DNA of 54,101 nt from an uncultured Rubrobacteraceae bacterium (lineage in GTDB: Bacteria; Actinomycetota; Rubrobacteria; Rubrobacterales; Rubrobacteraceae). The notes beneath the pieces were generated by a model. That model had not been told where the DNA came from. It saw only the letters and a list, made by a program, of their open reading frames with translations, and ran no database searches. Of this stretch, positions 22,642 through 30,929 are shown piece by piece. The DNA lies in assembly GCA_902806105.1 (NCBI GenBank), contig CADCVI010000017.1:1-54101 (forward strand). Direction: 5' to 3'. Each line of letters opens with the position of its first letter. The stretch's first letter is position 1. The position numbers and the translations under genes are program-made.

Positions 22642-24077
22642 GCTTCGAGGGGTTCGTGCTCGCGGTCAACTACACCATCCTCGGCTACTTCCTGCTCCTC
22701 AATACGTTCTACCTGTTCTTGTACGTGGTTTCTTTCTTCGAGATCTTCGTCTACGTCCGGCGCGAGGTTTTCTCGGGCTTCGCGGAGCTTTTCGCCTCCA
22801 ACTACGCTCCGCCGGTCTCGGTGATCGTGCCGGCCTACAACGAGGAGGCGACGATCTCCGCGAGCGTGCGCTCGTTCCTCTCGCTCCAGTACCCGCTCTT
22901 CGAGGTCGTCGTGGTCAACGACGGCTCCAAGGACCGGACCCTCGACGTCCTGCGGGAGGAGTTCGACCTCTCCGAGTCGGACCAGCCGGTCAGGATCCAG
23001 CTCGACACCCAGCCGATAAAGTCGGTCTACGCCTCGGCCTCGGAGCGCATGGTTGTCGTGGACAAGGTGAACGGCGGCAAGGCAGACGCCCTGAACGTCG
23101 GCATCTGCGCGGCAAACTACCCTCTGGTCTGCTGCATCGACGCGGACATCATCCTGGACGAAGACGCCCTCCTCAGGCTCGCGCGGCCCATGATCGAGTC
23201 GAGCAAGGTCGTCGCGGTGGGCGGCATCGTACGCGTCGCGAACGGCTGCGAGGTAGAGGCGGGGAGGGTCGTCAAGATCTCCACCCCAAAGCAGTCCGTC
23301 CCGAACTTTCAGATTGTCGAGTATCTGCGGGCGTTCATGGTCGGCCGCACGGGCTGGGCGACCGTAAACGCCCTCCTCATCATCTCGGGCGCCTTCGGCA
23401 TGTTCCGCCGGAAGGACTTTATAGACGCGGGCGGCTACGCTCACGACACCGTCGGGGAGGACATGGAGGTCGTTACCAGGATCCACCGCACCATGCGCGA
23501 GCGGGGCGAGGACTACAAGGTCGCCTTCGTCACCGACCCGGTCTCCTGGACGGAGGTACCCGAGGACCTGAAGGTCCTGAGGCGGCAGCGCGATCGTTGG
23601 CACCGGGGCCTCATGGACACGCTCGTCAGGCACCGCAAGATGCTCTTCAACCCGAGGTACGGCGCCGTGGGCATGCTCGCCATGCCGTACTTCTTCCTCT
23701 TCGAGTTCGCGGGACCCGTGATCGAGATCCTGGGTTATGTGGCGCTCGTGACCGGCCTCGCCCTCGGCTTCCTGGACGTCGAGTTCGCGATCGCCTTCTT
23801 TATAGCCGCGGTCGGCCTCGGGGTACTGCTCTCGGTGGCGGCAATTCTTCTCGAAGAGCTCAGCCTCAACCGCTACCCCCGCTGGCTCGACATCCTCAAG
23901 CTCACGGCCTACGGTATCCTGGAGAACTTCGGCTACCGGCAGTTGAACACCCTGTGGCGCGCCTACGCGATCGTCTCCTTCCTGCGCAAGAACCAGTCTT
24001 GGGGCGCCATGGAACGCAAGGGCTTCGATCCGGCGAAGGACAGGACGCCGAAGAAACGCGGTCAGAGCAAGGCGTGA
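22638..24077 (+). CDS. Processive family-2 glycosyltransferase (membrane polysaccharide synthase)
   Basis: A 479-residue GT2 enzyme like PgaC/NodC/HasA. One N-terminal helix pair (residues 5-35) precedes the catalytic domain: VIVPAYNEE, Asp in VVNDGSKDRT, DAD in CCIDADI, GED in DTVGEDMEV and the processivity motif RRQRDRWHRG. Three or four C-terminal helices (about 350-440) form the export channel region. The start is TTG 22638 overlapping the upstream stop, with GGAGG ahead; longer readings upstream run through the HEAT gene in another frame. It likely polymerises and exports a beta-linked polysaccharide; the sugar cannot be read from the sequence. Operon with HEAT, phosphatase-like and GH16 genes. 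Confidence 0.92.
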   Translation: MSFEGFVLAVNYTILGYFLLLNTFYLFLYVVSFFEIFVYVRREVFSGFAELFASNYAPPVSVIVPAYNEEATISASVRSFLSLQYPLFEVVVVNDGSKDRTLDVLREEFDLSESDQPVRIQLDTQPIKSVYASASERMVVVDKVNGGKADALNVGICAANYPLVCCIDADIILDEDALLRLARPMIESSKVVAVGGIVRVANGCEVEAGRVVKISTPKQSVPNFQIVEYLRAFMVGRTGWATVNALLIISGAFGMFRRKDFIDAGGYAHDTVGEDMEVVTRIHRTMRERGEDYKVAFVTDPVSWTEVPEDLKVLRRQRDRWHRGLMDTLVRHRKMLFNPRYGAVGMLAMPYFFLFEFAGPVIEILGYVALVTGLALGFLDVEFAIAFFIAAVGLGVLLSVAAILLEELSLNRYPRWLDILKLTAYGILENFGYRQLNTLWRAYAIVSFLRKNQSWGAMERKGFDPAKDRTPKKRGQSKA

Positions 24078-24120
24078 CAGACACGGCGCACGCTACGAGA
24101 AGATCAGGAGTGCCGGAAGA

Positions 24121-25290
24121 ATGATGGAAGATGCGGTGCGAAAGTCTCGCCCGATAAGGGGCTGGAGGAGATGGCTGCTCCGGCTCGCGTTCCTGCTCTG
24201 CTTCGGGTTCGCGGGCGGGGTGTTGTACCTGCTGTTCTTTCTGGTGCCTTTCGAGCAGTGGCTCGCGGACAGGGGGACCTCGCAGGGCCTGGTGGACCTG
24301 ATCCTGGCCGCCCTCGTGGTGGGCTGGCTGCTGATCGGTCTCTGTGCCACTGCCTTTTTCAGTTGGTTTTTTCTTTCTCGGAGGAGAGATTTGCCTGCGG
24401 GCCTCGGGGTACTCGGCGCCCTGATCGTCGCTTCCTTCGCCGTCTTCTACTTTCTGCTGGACACGCAGTTCATGCTCGCTCTCGGCGGGATGAACGAGGA
24501 GAGCATCGAGGGCGAGCGGTTCACCTACGGCGCCTACCCCGACGCCCGGAAGCTCGAGGAGCTCGAGGACGAGGGCTACGACGGCGTGATCACCCTTCTC
24601 AACCCCGACATTCCCTTTGAGAACGTCCTTCTGAAGCAGGAGCTCGCCAACGGCGAACAAACGGATATCCCCGTTTACTCGCAGCCCATGCTGCCCTGGA
24701 TCAGCGAGAACGAACAGTCCCTGCGGGAGATCGAGGACCTCACCGCCGACGACACGAAGCGTTTCTACATCCACTGCTACCTCGGCAAGCACCGCGTGGA
24801 CTACGTCCGCCAAATGCTGGACGGCGCCGAAGGCGGGCCTGCGCCGCGGGAGCTGGAGCCCCTGCCGAAGACCTTCGAGCGCGGCAGGTTGGTCCCGTTC
24901 GACGGGGAGAAGATCGTCCTCGGGCCATACCCGACGGAGGAGGAGTGGTTCAACTTCGTCGTGCGCCGGGACGTCGAGGAGGTGATCTCGACCCTCGACC
25001 CCGAAAACCCGGAGGATGCAAACTGGATCGAGGAGGAACGGCGTATAGCGCAGGAGAACGGCCTCACCTTGACGCTGAAACCGCTCGACGCGCAAGCTCC
25101 GGATCCGGAGGCCGTGCGAGAACTGGCCGCTTACGCGAAGAGCCGCGGTGGCAAGGTATACCTGCACGACTTCCTCGAAGGCGAGAGGTTCCGGGCCCTC
25201 GAATCCGCGCTTCGGGAGATGCCGCCCGCGAAGGAGCAAGATGCGGCGAGCCGACCGGCGGTCGTCCAGGGAAGAGGCCCCGGCTCGTGA
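24121..25290 (+). CDS. Membrane protein with tandem tyrosine/dual-specificity phosphatase-like domains, second one inactive
   Basis: A 389-residue protein. Three or four membrane helices (about 20-45, 58-80, 90-115) precede two similar domains. Domain 1 (about 130-240) has the complete phosphatase loop HCYLGKHR, catalytic Cys 219 and Arg 225. Domain 2 (about 255-375) starts similarly (VLGPYPTEEEW against FTYGAYPDARK) but its loop reads HDFLEGER, with Asp 350 in place of Cys and Arg 356 kept. So domain 2 should not catalyse but might bind phospho-ligands. The gene lies 43 nt after the glycosyltransferase and overlaps the GH16 gene by GTGA. A role in controlling polysaccharide synthesis is inferred. 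Confidence 0.82.
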   Translation: MMEDAVRKSRPIRGWRRWLLRLAFLLCFGFAGGVLYLLFFLVPFEQWLADRGTSQGLVDLILAALVVGWLLIGLCATAFFSWFFLSRRRDLPAGLGVLGALIVASFAVFYFLLDTQFMLALGGMNEESIEGERFTYGAYPDARKLEELEDEGYDGVITLLNPDIPFENVLLKQELANGEQTDIPVYSQPMLPWISENEQSLREIEDLTADDTKRFYIHCYLGKHRVDYVRQMLDGAEGGPAPRELEPLPKTFERGRLVPFDGEKIVLGPYPTEEEWFNFVVRRDVEEVISTLDPENPEDANWIEEERRIAQENGLTLTLKPLDAQAPDPEAVRELAAYAKSRGGKVYLHDFLEGERFRALESALREMPPAKEQDAASRPAVVQGRGPGS

Positions 25291-26330
25291 AGCCCGGCCA
25301 CCGGATGTCGAGCCCTGCCTCCTCGCTCCTCGCCCTGCTAACGCTCTTCGTAGTGCTTGCGCTCTCCGCCGGTTGTGGAGACCGGGGCGGTGCGCCGGGG
25401 GCCGAGATCTCGGTCTTCGAGCCGCCGCGGGGTCAGGTCTCGTCCGGGGACCCTGCCGAGGTCCTGATACGCGTCAGGAACACGGGTCCCGAGGCCCACA
25501 CTTTCTTCGTGGGCTACAGCGTTCGGGACGCGGCCGGGGAGTGGCTCGACGCTCCCGTCGTGCCGGTCGAGCTGGAGCCCGGCGCGGAATCCGGGGAGAC
25601 GACGCTCGTCACGCCGCCGCTCGAGACGCCCGGCCCCTACGCGGCGCGCGTCTCCGTGTGGAGTGAGGCCCCCGGGGGGGAGGGCGAAGCCGGCGCCGAA
25701 CGCCTCGCCGAGCAGGAGAAAGAATCGGCGTTTCGGGTCTCGGGGGCCTCGGAGGAGTTCGCGGGGGGGGACGCCCTGCCCGCCGGATGGAAGGCGACCG
25801 AACGGAAGCTCGGCCGCGGCAGGCTCCTCCCCGAGAACGTCTCCATGGAAGCCGGAAAGGTCCGGCTCAAGCTGCCCGCGAACGCCGTGAGCGGCGGGGA
25901 GATCGAGTCGGAGGCGCTCTACGGCCCGGGCTCCACGTACACGGCGCGCATGAAGGTTCCCGACGCTCCCTCCTCGATCACGGGCTTCTTCCTCTACGAG
26001 CCGCCGGACCTGGAGAGCGAGATAGACATAGAAGTCTTTAACGAGCCGTCCGGCAGGATCCTCTTCACCACATACGCCGATGGCAAACAGACGCACACGA
26101 AAGAAAAGAAGCTCCCCTTCGACCCCACCGAAGACTTCCACGACTACGGCTTCTTCTACGGCGAGGACTCCGTCGTCTTCTACGTCGACGGCGAGGAGAT
26201 GCAGAGGTTCGGAACCGGAATCCCAACCGAGAAGATGCAGCTCTACGTCAACTCCTGGTACCCGACGTGGCTGCAAACGCGGAAACCGGCCTCCGACCGG
26301 TACACCTACATCGAGTGGATCGAGCACTAG
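25287..26330 (+). CDS. GH16-like glycoside hydrolase lipoprotein
   Basis: A 347-residue protein from GTG 25287, overlapping the previous stop (GTGA). A signal peptide ends in the lipobox LSAGC (Cys 30). Residues 40-150 form a beta-rich domain resembling the bacterial alpha-galactosidase NEW3/CARDB type. From about 170 comes a GH16 jelly-roll with the catalytic signature EIDIE (Glu 245, Asp 247, Glu 249) and the later block DFHDYGFFYGEDSVVFYVDG. GH16 enzymes cleave or transfer beta-1,3/1,4-glucans and galactans. Beside a processive GT2 it may trim, release or attach the exported polymer on the outer membrane face. Catalytic residues are complete. Confidence 0.87.
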   Translation: MKPGHRMSSPASSLLALLTLFVVLALSAGCGDRGGAPGAEISVFEPPRGQVSSGDPAEVLIRVRNTGPEAHTFFVGYSVRDAAGEWLDAPVVPVELEPGAESGETTLVTPPLETPGPYAARVSVWSEAPGGEGEAGAERLAEQEKESAFRVSGASEEFAGGDALPAGWKATERKLGRGRLLPENVSMEAGKVRLKLPANAVSGGEIESEALYGPGSTYTARMKVPDAPSSITGFFLYEPPDLESEIDIEVFNEPSGRILFTTYADGKQTHTKEKKLPFDPTEDFHDYGFFYGEDSVVFYVDGEEMQRFGTGIPTEKMQLYVNSWYPTWLQTRKPASDRYTYIEWIEH

Positions 26331-26667
26331 ACAGTCCCCAGGTTCAGGAACCGTGCTGGTCAGGGGGATGCGCGGCTTCGCAGCAAGCTGGAGAGGCTTA
26401 TGATCGTCGCCGGGACTCTCGGGCTACGTGGCCGCTTCGAGTACCGGGGCGAAGACGCGTTCCGGGCTCGCTCCCGGGGTTGTTCAGCGGTCGAAGAGTA
26501 GCTTCCGGGCGAACGAGCCGTTGCAGACGTTCTGAGTGATGACCGGCAGACCGCGCTGTGATCCTGGAGGTTCCCCCCCTGTGCCGGTGTGAACGAGCGC
26601 TTCAGGCGGGCACCGGGCCTCTCGCCACGGTAGAGTGGTCGCCGGGAGAGCGAGAACTGGAGGTTTC
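26331..26667. other. Intergenic region upstream of tenA
   Basis: This 337-nt gap between the GH16 gene and tenA contains no gene I can support. No TPP riboswitch motif (CTGAGA / CCTGAT...) is visible, unlike the thiamine cluster farther on. TGGAGG at 26659-26664 is the ribosome site of tenA. Confidence 0.45.
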
Positions 26668-27363
26668 ATGACCGACGTTGCGGGGACGACCGGGCGCACG
26701 GGCTTCACCGGGGAGCTGTGGCGCTCCATAGAGGACGTCTACGCCAGAATACTGCACCACCCGTTCCACGCGGGCCTCACGGACGGCACGCTCCCGGAGG
26801 AGAATTTCAGGTTCTACGTCTTGCAGGACGCCCTCTACCTGAAGGACTACGCCCGGGCGCTGAGCCTCGTCGGGGCCCGCTCCCCCGACGAGGACGCCCT
26901 CGTGATGTTCGACGAGCACTCGGCGGGCGCCATCACCGTGGAGAGGAGCCTGCACGAGGGCTTCCTGAAGGACCTCGGCGTGGCGCGGGAAGAGGCGCAG
27001 AAGACCGAAGCCTCCCCCGCCACGCTCGCCTACACCAGCTTCCTGCTGAGAACCGCCGCCCTGGGCGACTACCCGGAGGCGCTTGGCGCGGTGCTGCCGT
27101 GCTACTGGATCTACCGGGAGGTGGGCAGGGCCCTCCTCGAAGACGGCTCCCCCAACCCCCGCTACCAGAAGTGGATCGACACCTACGGCGGCGAGGAGTT
27201 CAACGCGCTCGTCGAGGCGGTTCTGGACCTCACCGACGGGGTCTGCGAGGGCCTCGCCCCCTCTCAGAAGGCCCGCGTCAGGGAAGCTTTCGTCACCACC
27301 AGCCGGTACGAGTGGATGTTCTGGGACGCGGCCTGGAGGCTCGAAGGATGGCCCGTAGGGTAG
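26668..27363 (+). CDS. tenA: TenA aminopyrimidine aminohydrolase (thiaminase II), cysteine type
   Basis: A 231-residue all-helical TenA protein of normal length. Markers include HPFHAGLTDGTLPEE, FYVLQDALYLKDYAR and the active-site Cys in VLPCYWIYREVG, equal to Cys135 of the Bacillus subtilis enzyme, followed by YQKWIDTYGGEEF and YEWMFWDAAWRLEGW. It hydrolyses 4-amino-5-aminomethyl-2-methylpyrimidine to HMP, salvaging degraded thiamine. ATG start with TGGAGG 3-4 nt upstream of the spacer. It stands alone, without a visible TPP riboswitch, and ends at two hairpins. The C-terminal third of a second copy survives as a relic at 30929-31102. Confidence 0.92.
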   Translation: MTDVAGTTGRTGFTGELWRSIEDVYARILHHPFHAGLTDGTLPEENFRFYVLQDALYLKDYARALSLVGARSPDEDALVMFDEHSAGAITVERSLHEGFLKDLGVAREEAQKTEASPATLAYTSFLLRTAALGDYPEALGAVLPCYWIYREVGRALLEDGSPNPRYQKWIDTYGGEEFNALVEAVLDLTDGVCEGLAPSQKARVREAFVTTSRYEWMFWDAAWRLEGWPVG

Positions 27364-27470
27364 GCGTGCCGGATCTCGCCAGACTACCTGACTGAACCTG
27401 TCTCCACCGCCCCGCCGCCCGCTCCAGCTCGCCGTGCGCTTCGCCTCGAATGGTGGGATCGTCGATCCTC

Positions 27471-27500
27471 GCGACGAGTAGCCCTACGCCTACTCGTCGC
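27471..27500. terminator. Hairpin terminator downstream of tenA
   Basis: A perfect 11-bp inverted repeat (27471-27481 and 27490-27500) encloses an 8-nt loop, CCCTACGC. It lies 108 nt after tenA, in the convergent gap. Confidence 0.6.
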
Positions 27501-27590
27501 TGGCACGCTCGTAGACAGCAGAGCCGCGCTAGCCCGACCGGTCCAGCAGAGCCCCGGGGCGTCGCAACGGCTCCGACCGGGTGGGCATGC

Positions 27591-27623
27591 CCCCGCCACG
27601 ATGGGGTTACCATCGTGGCGGGG
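27591..27623. terminator. Second hairpin terminator, convergent gap
   Basis: A perfect 14-bp stem (27591-27604 and 27610-27623) with loop GGTTA lies 41 nt beyond the stop of the minus-strand transporter gene. It should end that transcript and may act in both directions. The rest of 27364-27663 holds no gene I can support. Confidence 0.7.
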
Positions 27624-27663
27624 ACACGGTCCGCCGGGAGGATCGGTCTCATCCGGGGTCAGG

Positions 27664-29574
27664 TTACGCCGGACCGCCGTTCGCCTCCTGCGTCTGGGCG
27701 GCAAGCGGGTCGTCGCCGTTAGACCCGTCGTCAGGCTCACCCGTCTGGACGATCATGACGTCGCAGACCGCGTTCTTCGCGACGTCGCCGGGCACGGAGC
27801 CGAGCAGTTGACCGTCGGCGGCGCCGAGGCCGCGGTTGCCGACGACGATCACGTTCGCCGGGTTGTTTCCGGCAACTTGGAGCAGGGCCTTCGCCGGGTC
27901 GCCCTCGACGATGTGCGTTTCGGTGTTCCGGACGCGCTCGTTCGCGAGCCGATTCACCGATGTGCGGAGCGCCGCCCGGGCGGCCTCCTCGCCGTAAAGC
28001 AGGCGCCGAATGCCGGGCAACCGTTTGCCGGTGGCAGTGGTCTTGGCTTCGGACTCGGGGGTGTACGCCGCGACGACGACTAGGCGAGCATCCGCGGCCG
28101 CGGCGAGTGCTGCGGCATGGTCTACCGTCTTCAGCGAGGCGGGGGTCCCGTCGGAGCCGACCACCACGCGGTCGTAGACGGTTATATCCGTCGGCGCTCC
28201 GAGCGGCATGATCGGGGATTCCTCGTTCTCCCTGGGCGGGTTAACCCACGTCATGGCGAGTGCACCGCACCCGAGCAGGGCGCCCGCGAACATGATCGCG
28301 TTGGTGCCGTCGCTGCCGAGCAAGTTCTCGAAGATCCAGCCGAACGTCAGCGTCTCGACGAGCATCGGGACGACGATCATCATGTTCACGATGCCCATGT
28401 ACACGCCGGTGCGCTCCTTGGGCACCATGCTGGCGACCAGGATGTACGGGATGCCCATCATGCTGGCCCAGGCGATGCCGAGCAGGATCATGGGCACGAG
28501 CGCGAGGTACTGGCTGCCGATCTGAGAGAGCCAGATCAGGCCCACCGCAGCACCCGCGAGGGCCGCCGCGTGGATCCACTTGGCGCCGAACCGGGCCGCC
28601 ACGGCGATAAGGCCCAGCGCCGCGAAGATGGTCACGAAGTTGTAGGTGCCGTTCATCGCGCCGACCCACCCGACGGCTTCCTGGAAGCGATCCTGGTCCG
28701 GGTTGGTGTTAAATGCCGACTCGCCGATGCTTGTCGCGACAAACTGCCAGTAAACGAACATCGCGTACCACTGGAACGCGAACACCAAACCGATCTTGTG
28801 CATCCCGAGCGGCATCGCACGTACCGCGCTGGCGATCTCCTTGACGGCCGACACGAGGCCCTTGGGCTTGGACCGTACCTCGGCAAGTTCCTGCTCTGTC
28901 GGCGGGATCTCCTTCGTGGACAGGACGGAGATCAGGACGGTGCTGATGGAGCAGAAAGCGCCGATCCAGAACGCCACGAACACCCAGGTCGGGAGGCCGC
29001 CACCGGAGGCTTCGGTGCCGAGCAACCGCTGGAACAGGAATATCGACAGGTTCGCCGTCACGGCGCCGGCGCCGACAAACATGCTCTGCGTCAGGAAGCC
29101 GCGGGCGAACTGGCTCTTGGGCAGTCTGTCGGAGATGAAGGCCCGGTAGGGCTCCATCGCCGTGTTGTTCGAGACGTCGAGAAGCCAGAGGAACACGACG
29201 GCCAGCCACAGCACTGCCACGAACGGGTAGAGGAACAGGAAGATCATGCAGCCGATCGCGCCGACCAGGAAGTACGGCTTTCTTCGGCCCCATCTCGGGC
29301 TCCACGTCCGGTCGCTCATCGCGCCGATGAGCGGCTGGACCAACAATCCGGTGACCGGACCAGCCAGGTTCAATAGGGGCAACTCTTCCGGGCTGGCCCC
29401 GATAAGCTGGAAGATCGGGTTTATCGCGGTCTGCTGCAAACCGAAGCTGTACTGGATCCCGAAGAACCCGAAGTTCATCATAAGGATGTTCCAGAAGCTC
29501 AGCAGCGGCTTGCGATCGAGGTCCTCACCCTGTTGGGCCTCGGAACGAGAGCGTTTGCGTTCGACGATCGCCAT
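27664..29574 (-). CDS. MFS (SLC45/sucrose-type) sugar transporter fused to a universal stress protein domain
   Basis: A 636-residue fusion. Residues 25-455 form a 12-helix major facilitator of the glycoside-pentoside/SLC45 type, with the signature SDRTWSPRWGRRKPY after helix 2. Residues about 470-610 form a complete UspA domain: start VYDRVVVGSDGTPASLKT and ATP-binding pattern VVGNRGLG...GSVPGDVAKNA (GxxG-x9-GS). The end is a low-complexity tail. ATG start at 29574 with AGGAGG. Divergent from a LacI regulator that probably controls it. A cytoplasmic Usp domain may gate transport by ATP or energy state; that is inference. It could import sucrose, maltose or another oligosaccharide. Confidence 0.88.
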   Translation of the reverse strand: MAIVERKRSRSEAQQGEDLDRKPLLSFWNILMMNFGFFGIQYSFGLQQTAINPIFQLIGASPEELPLLNLAGPVTGLLVQPLIGAMSDRTWSPRWGRRKPYFLVGAIGCMIFLFLYPFVAVLWLAVVFLWLLDVSNNTAMEPYRAFISDRLPKSQFARGFLTQSMFVGAGAVTANLSIFLFQRLLGTEASGGGLPTWVFVAFWIGAFCSISTVLISVLSTKEIPPTEQELAEVRSKPKGLVSAVKEIASAVRAMPLGMHKIGLVFAFQWYAMFVYWQFVATSIGESAFNTNPDQDRFQEAVGWVGAMNGTYNFVTIFAALGLIAVAARFGAKWIHAAALAGAAVGLIWLSQIGSQYLALVPMILLGIAWASMMGIPYILVASMVPKERTGVYMGIVNMMIVVPMLVETLTFGWIFENLLGSDGTNAIMFAGALLGCGALAMTWVNPPRENEESPIMPLGAPTDITVYDRVVVGSDGTPASLKTVDHAAALAAAADARLVVVAAYTPESEAKTTATGKRLPGIRRLLYGEEAARAALRTSVNRLANERVRNTETHIVEGDPAKALLQVAGNNPANVIVVGNRGLGAADGQLLGSVPGDVAKNAVCDVMIVQTGEPDDGSNGDDPLAAQTQEANGGPA

Positions 29575-29930
29575 GGAATAAGCCTCCTGTCTACGTGCTG
29601 GGGTCGCCTGTCATGGCAGGTTTGATAAGAATGTTTTTACGCTGACATATGGTCGATCTGGCAGAAATATTTCTACGCCAACACCCCCTGCCCCGCTTCC
29701 TCCACGCCCGTTTCCCGTCGGGCCGCTTCCCCTGCTGCTCCCCCTTACTAAAACCTGTTAGTAAGTGAATTTCGGCAAAGTAACATCCGTATCACACGCT
29801 GTCAAGCACTCGGCTCCGAGCAGGGCGTTGCTCGCCCCCGGTGCATAAGGGCGATGCTAAAATCTTCGTCTGAACATCGGGGCGGGTGGCGTGCATGGCT
29901 ACGAGGGTGATGAGGACGGAGGAGGGGCGG
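29575..29930. promoter_or_regulatory. Divergent control region between the MFS-Usp and LacI genes
   Basis: This 356-nt region is more AT-rich than its surroundings. Two inverted repeats stand out: the perfect 12-bp palindrome AGAAATATTTCT at 29663-29674, flanked by TGGC and ACGCCA, and CTTACTAA-6 nt-TTAGTAAG at 29744-29765. Either is a plausible LacI-family operator. Ribosome sites: AGGAGG before the MFS start and GGAGGAGG (29918-29925) before the LacI start. Confidence 0.5.
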
Positions 29931-30929
29931 GTGCCGAACATCGGGGACGTGGCGAGGCTTGCGGGCGTATCCCCGACCACCGTGTCGTTCGTGCTCAACG
30001 ACGTCGTCGGCAGCGGCATCCCAGAGAGCACGAAGAGGCGGGTCAGGGCCTCTGCGCGCGAGCTTCGCTATCGACCGAACGCCACGGCGCGGCTGCTGCG
30101 CACGAACAGGTCGCACGCCATCGGCTTCGTCACCGACGAGATCGCCTCGACGCCGTTCGCCGGGGACATCATCAAGGGCGCACAGGAGGCGGCCTGGGAG
30201 GACGGCAAGATCCTGGTGATAGTCGACACGGGCAAGAAACGAAAGATCGAGGAGTCGGCCGTCGAGATGATGCTGGAGCGGCGCGTGGAAGGCATCATCT
30301 ACGCCGCCATGTACCATCGGGCGGTGGAGCCGCCGACGAGCTGTAACGAGGTGCCGGTGGTCCTGCTCGACTGCTACTCGGAAGACGGGTCCTGGGCCTC
30401 CGTGGTGCCGGACGAGGTGTCGGGCGGACGCACGGCCACGGAGGCCCTCCTGAACAAGGGGCACGAGAGGGTCGGCTTCATAAACCTTTCTCCGGGTGTC
30501 CCGGCCGCGATCGGGCGCCTGGAGGGGTACAAGCGGGCGCTCGAGGCCCACGGGTTGGCCTTCGACGGCTCCCTGGTCGTTTACGGCGACGGCACCGCTG
30601 AAGCCGGGTACGAATGCGCCTCGGCGCTTCTGCGAGCCCCGGCCCCTCCGACCGCCATCTTTTGCGGCAACGATCAGATGGCGATGGGCGCCTACGAGGC
30701 GCTCAGGGAGCTCGGGCTCCGCATCCCCGAGGACGTCGCGGTCGTCGGCTTCGATAACCTGGAACTCGTCGCGGCCCACCTTAGGCCGCCGCTGTCCACC
30801 GTCGCGCTCCCGCACTACGAGATGGGGCGGTGGGCGGTGGAGTACCTGATAGAGCAGGCCGAGCGCGGGAGGGTTGAGCCGGTGCAGCACACCATCGACT
30901 GCCCCTACGTCGAACGCGGATCGGTCTGA
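29931..30929 (+). CDS. LacI-family transcriptional regulator
   Basis: A 332-residue LacI/GalR protein. The N-terminal helix-turn-helix reads IGDVARLAGVSPTTVSFVLN, followed by the hinge YRPNATARLLRTNRS and a periplasmic-binding-like sensor domain (for example FCGNDQMAMGAYEALRELG, VVGFDNLE). I chose GTG 29931 because GGAGGAGG lies 5 nt upstream and the family usually begins just before the helix-turn-helix; in-frame starts at 29895 (ATG) and 29886 (GTG) are alternatives. It is divergent from the MFS-Usp transporter, so sugar-responsive repression of that gene and of itself is likely. Its stop lies on a relic of a tenA gene. Confidence 0.9.
   Translation: MPNIGDVARLAGVSPTTVSFVLNDVVGSGIPESTKRRVRASARELRYRPNATARLLRTNRSHAIGFVTDEIASTPFAGDIIKGAQEAAWEDGKILVIVDTGKKRKIEESAVEMMLERRVEGIIYAAMYHRAVEPPTSCNEVPVVLLDCYSEDGSWASVVPDEVSGGRTATEALLNKGHERVGFINLSPGVPAAIGRLEGYKRALEAHGLAFDGSLVVYGDGTAEAGYECASALLRAPAPPTAIFCGNDQMAMGAYEALRELGLRIPEDVAVVGFDNLELVAAHLRPPLSTVALPHYEMGRWAVEYLIEQAERGRVEPVQHTIDCPYVERGSV

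Noticed and set aside
26331..26667. TPP riboswitch in front of the isolated tenA
   Set aside because: No CTGAGA or CCTGAT core is present in this interval.
26484..26729. Minus-strand frame ending in QNVCNGSFARKLLFDR, which looks somewhat protein-like
   Set aside because: I cannot match it to a family, it has no start signal, and it overlaps the tenA start; not enough to call a gene or relic.
27471..27623. Two hairpins after tenA as a CRISPR or REP-type repeat array
   Set aside because: The two stems have different sequences and no regular spacing; terminators explain them.
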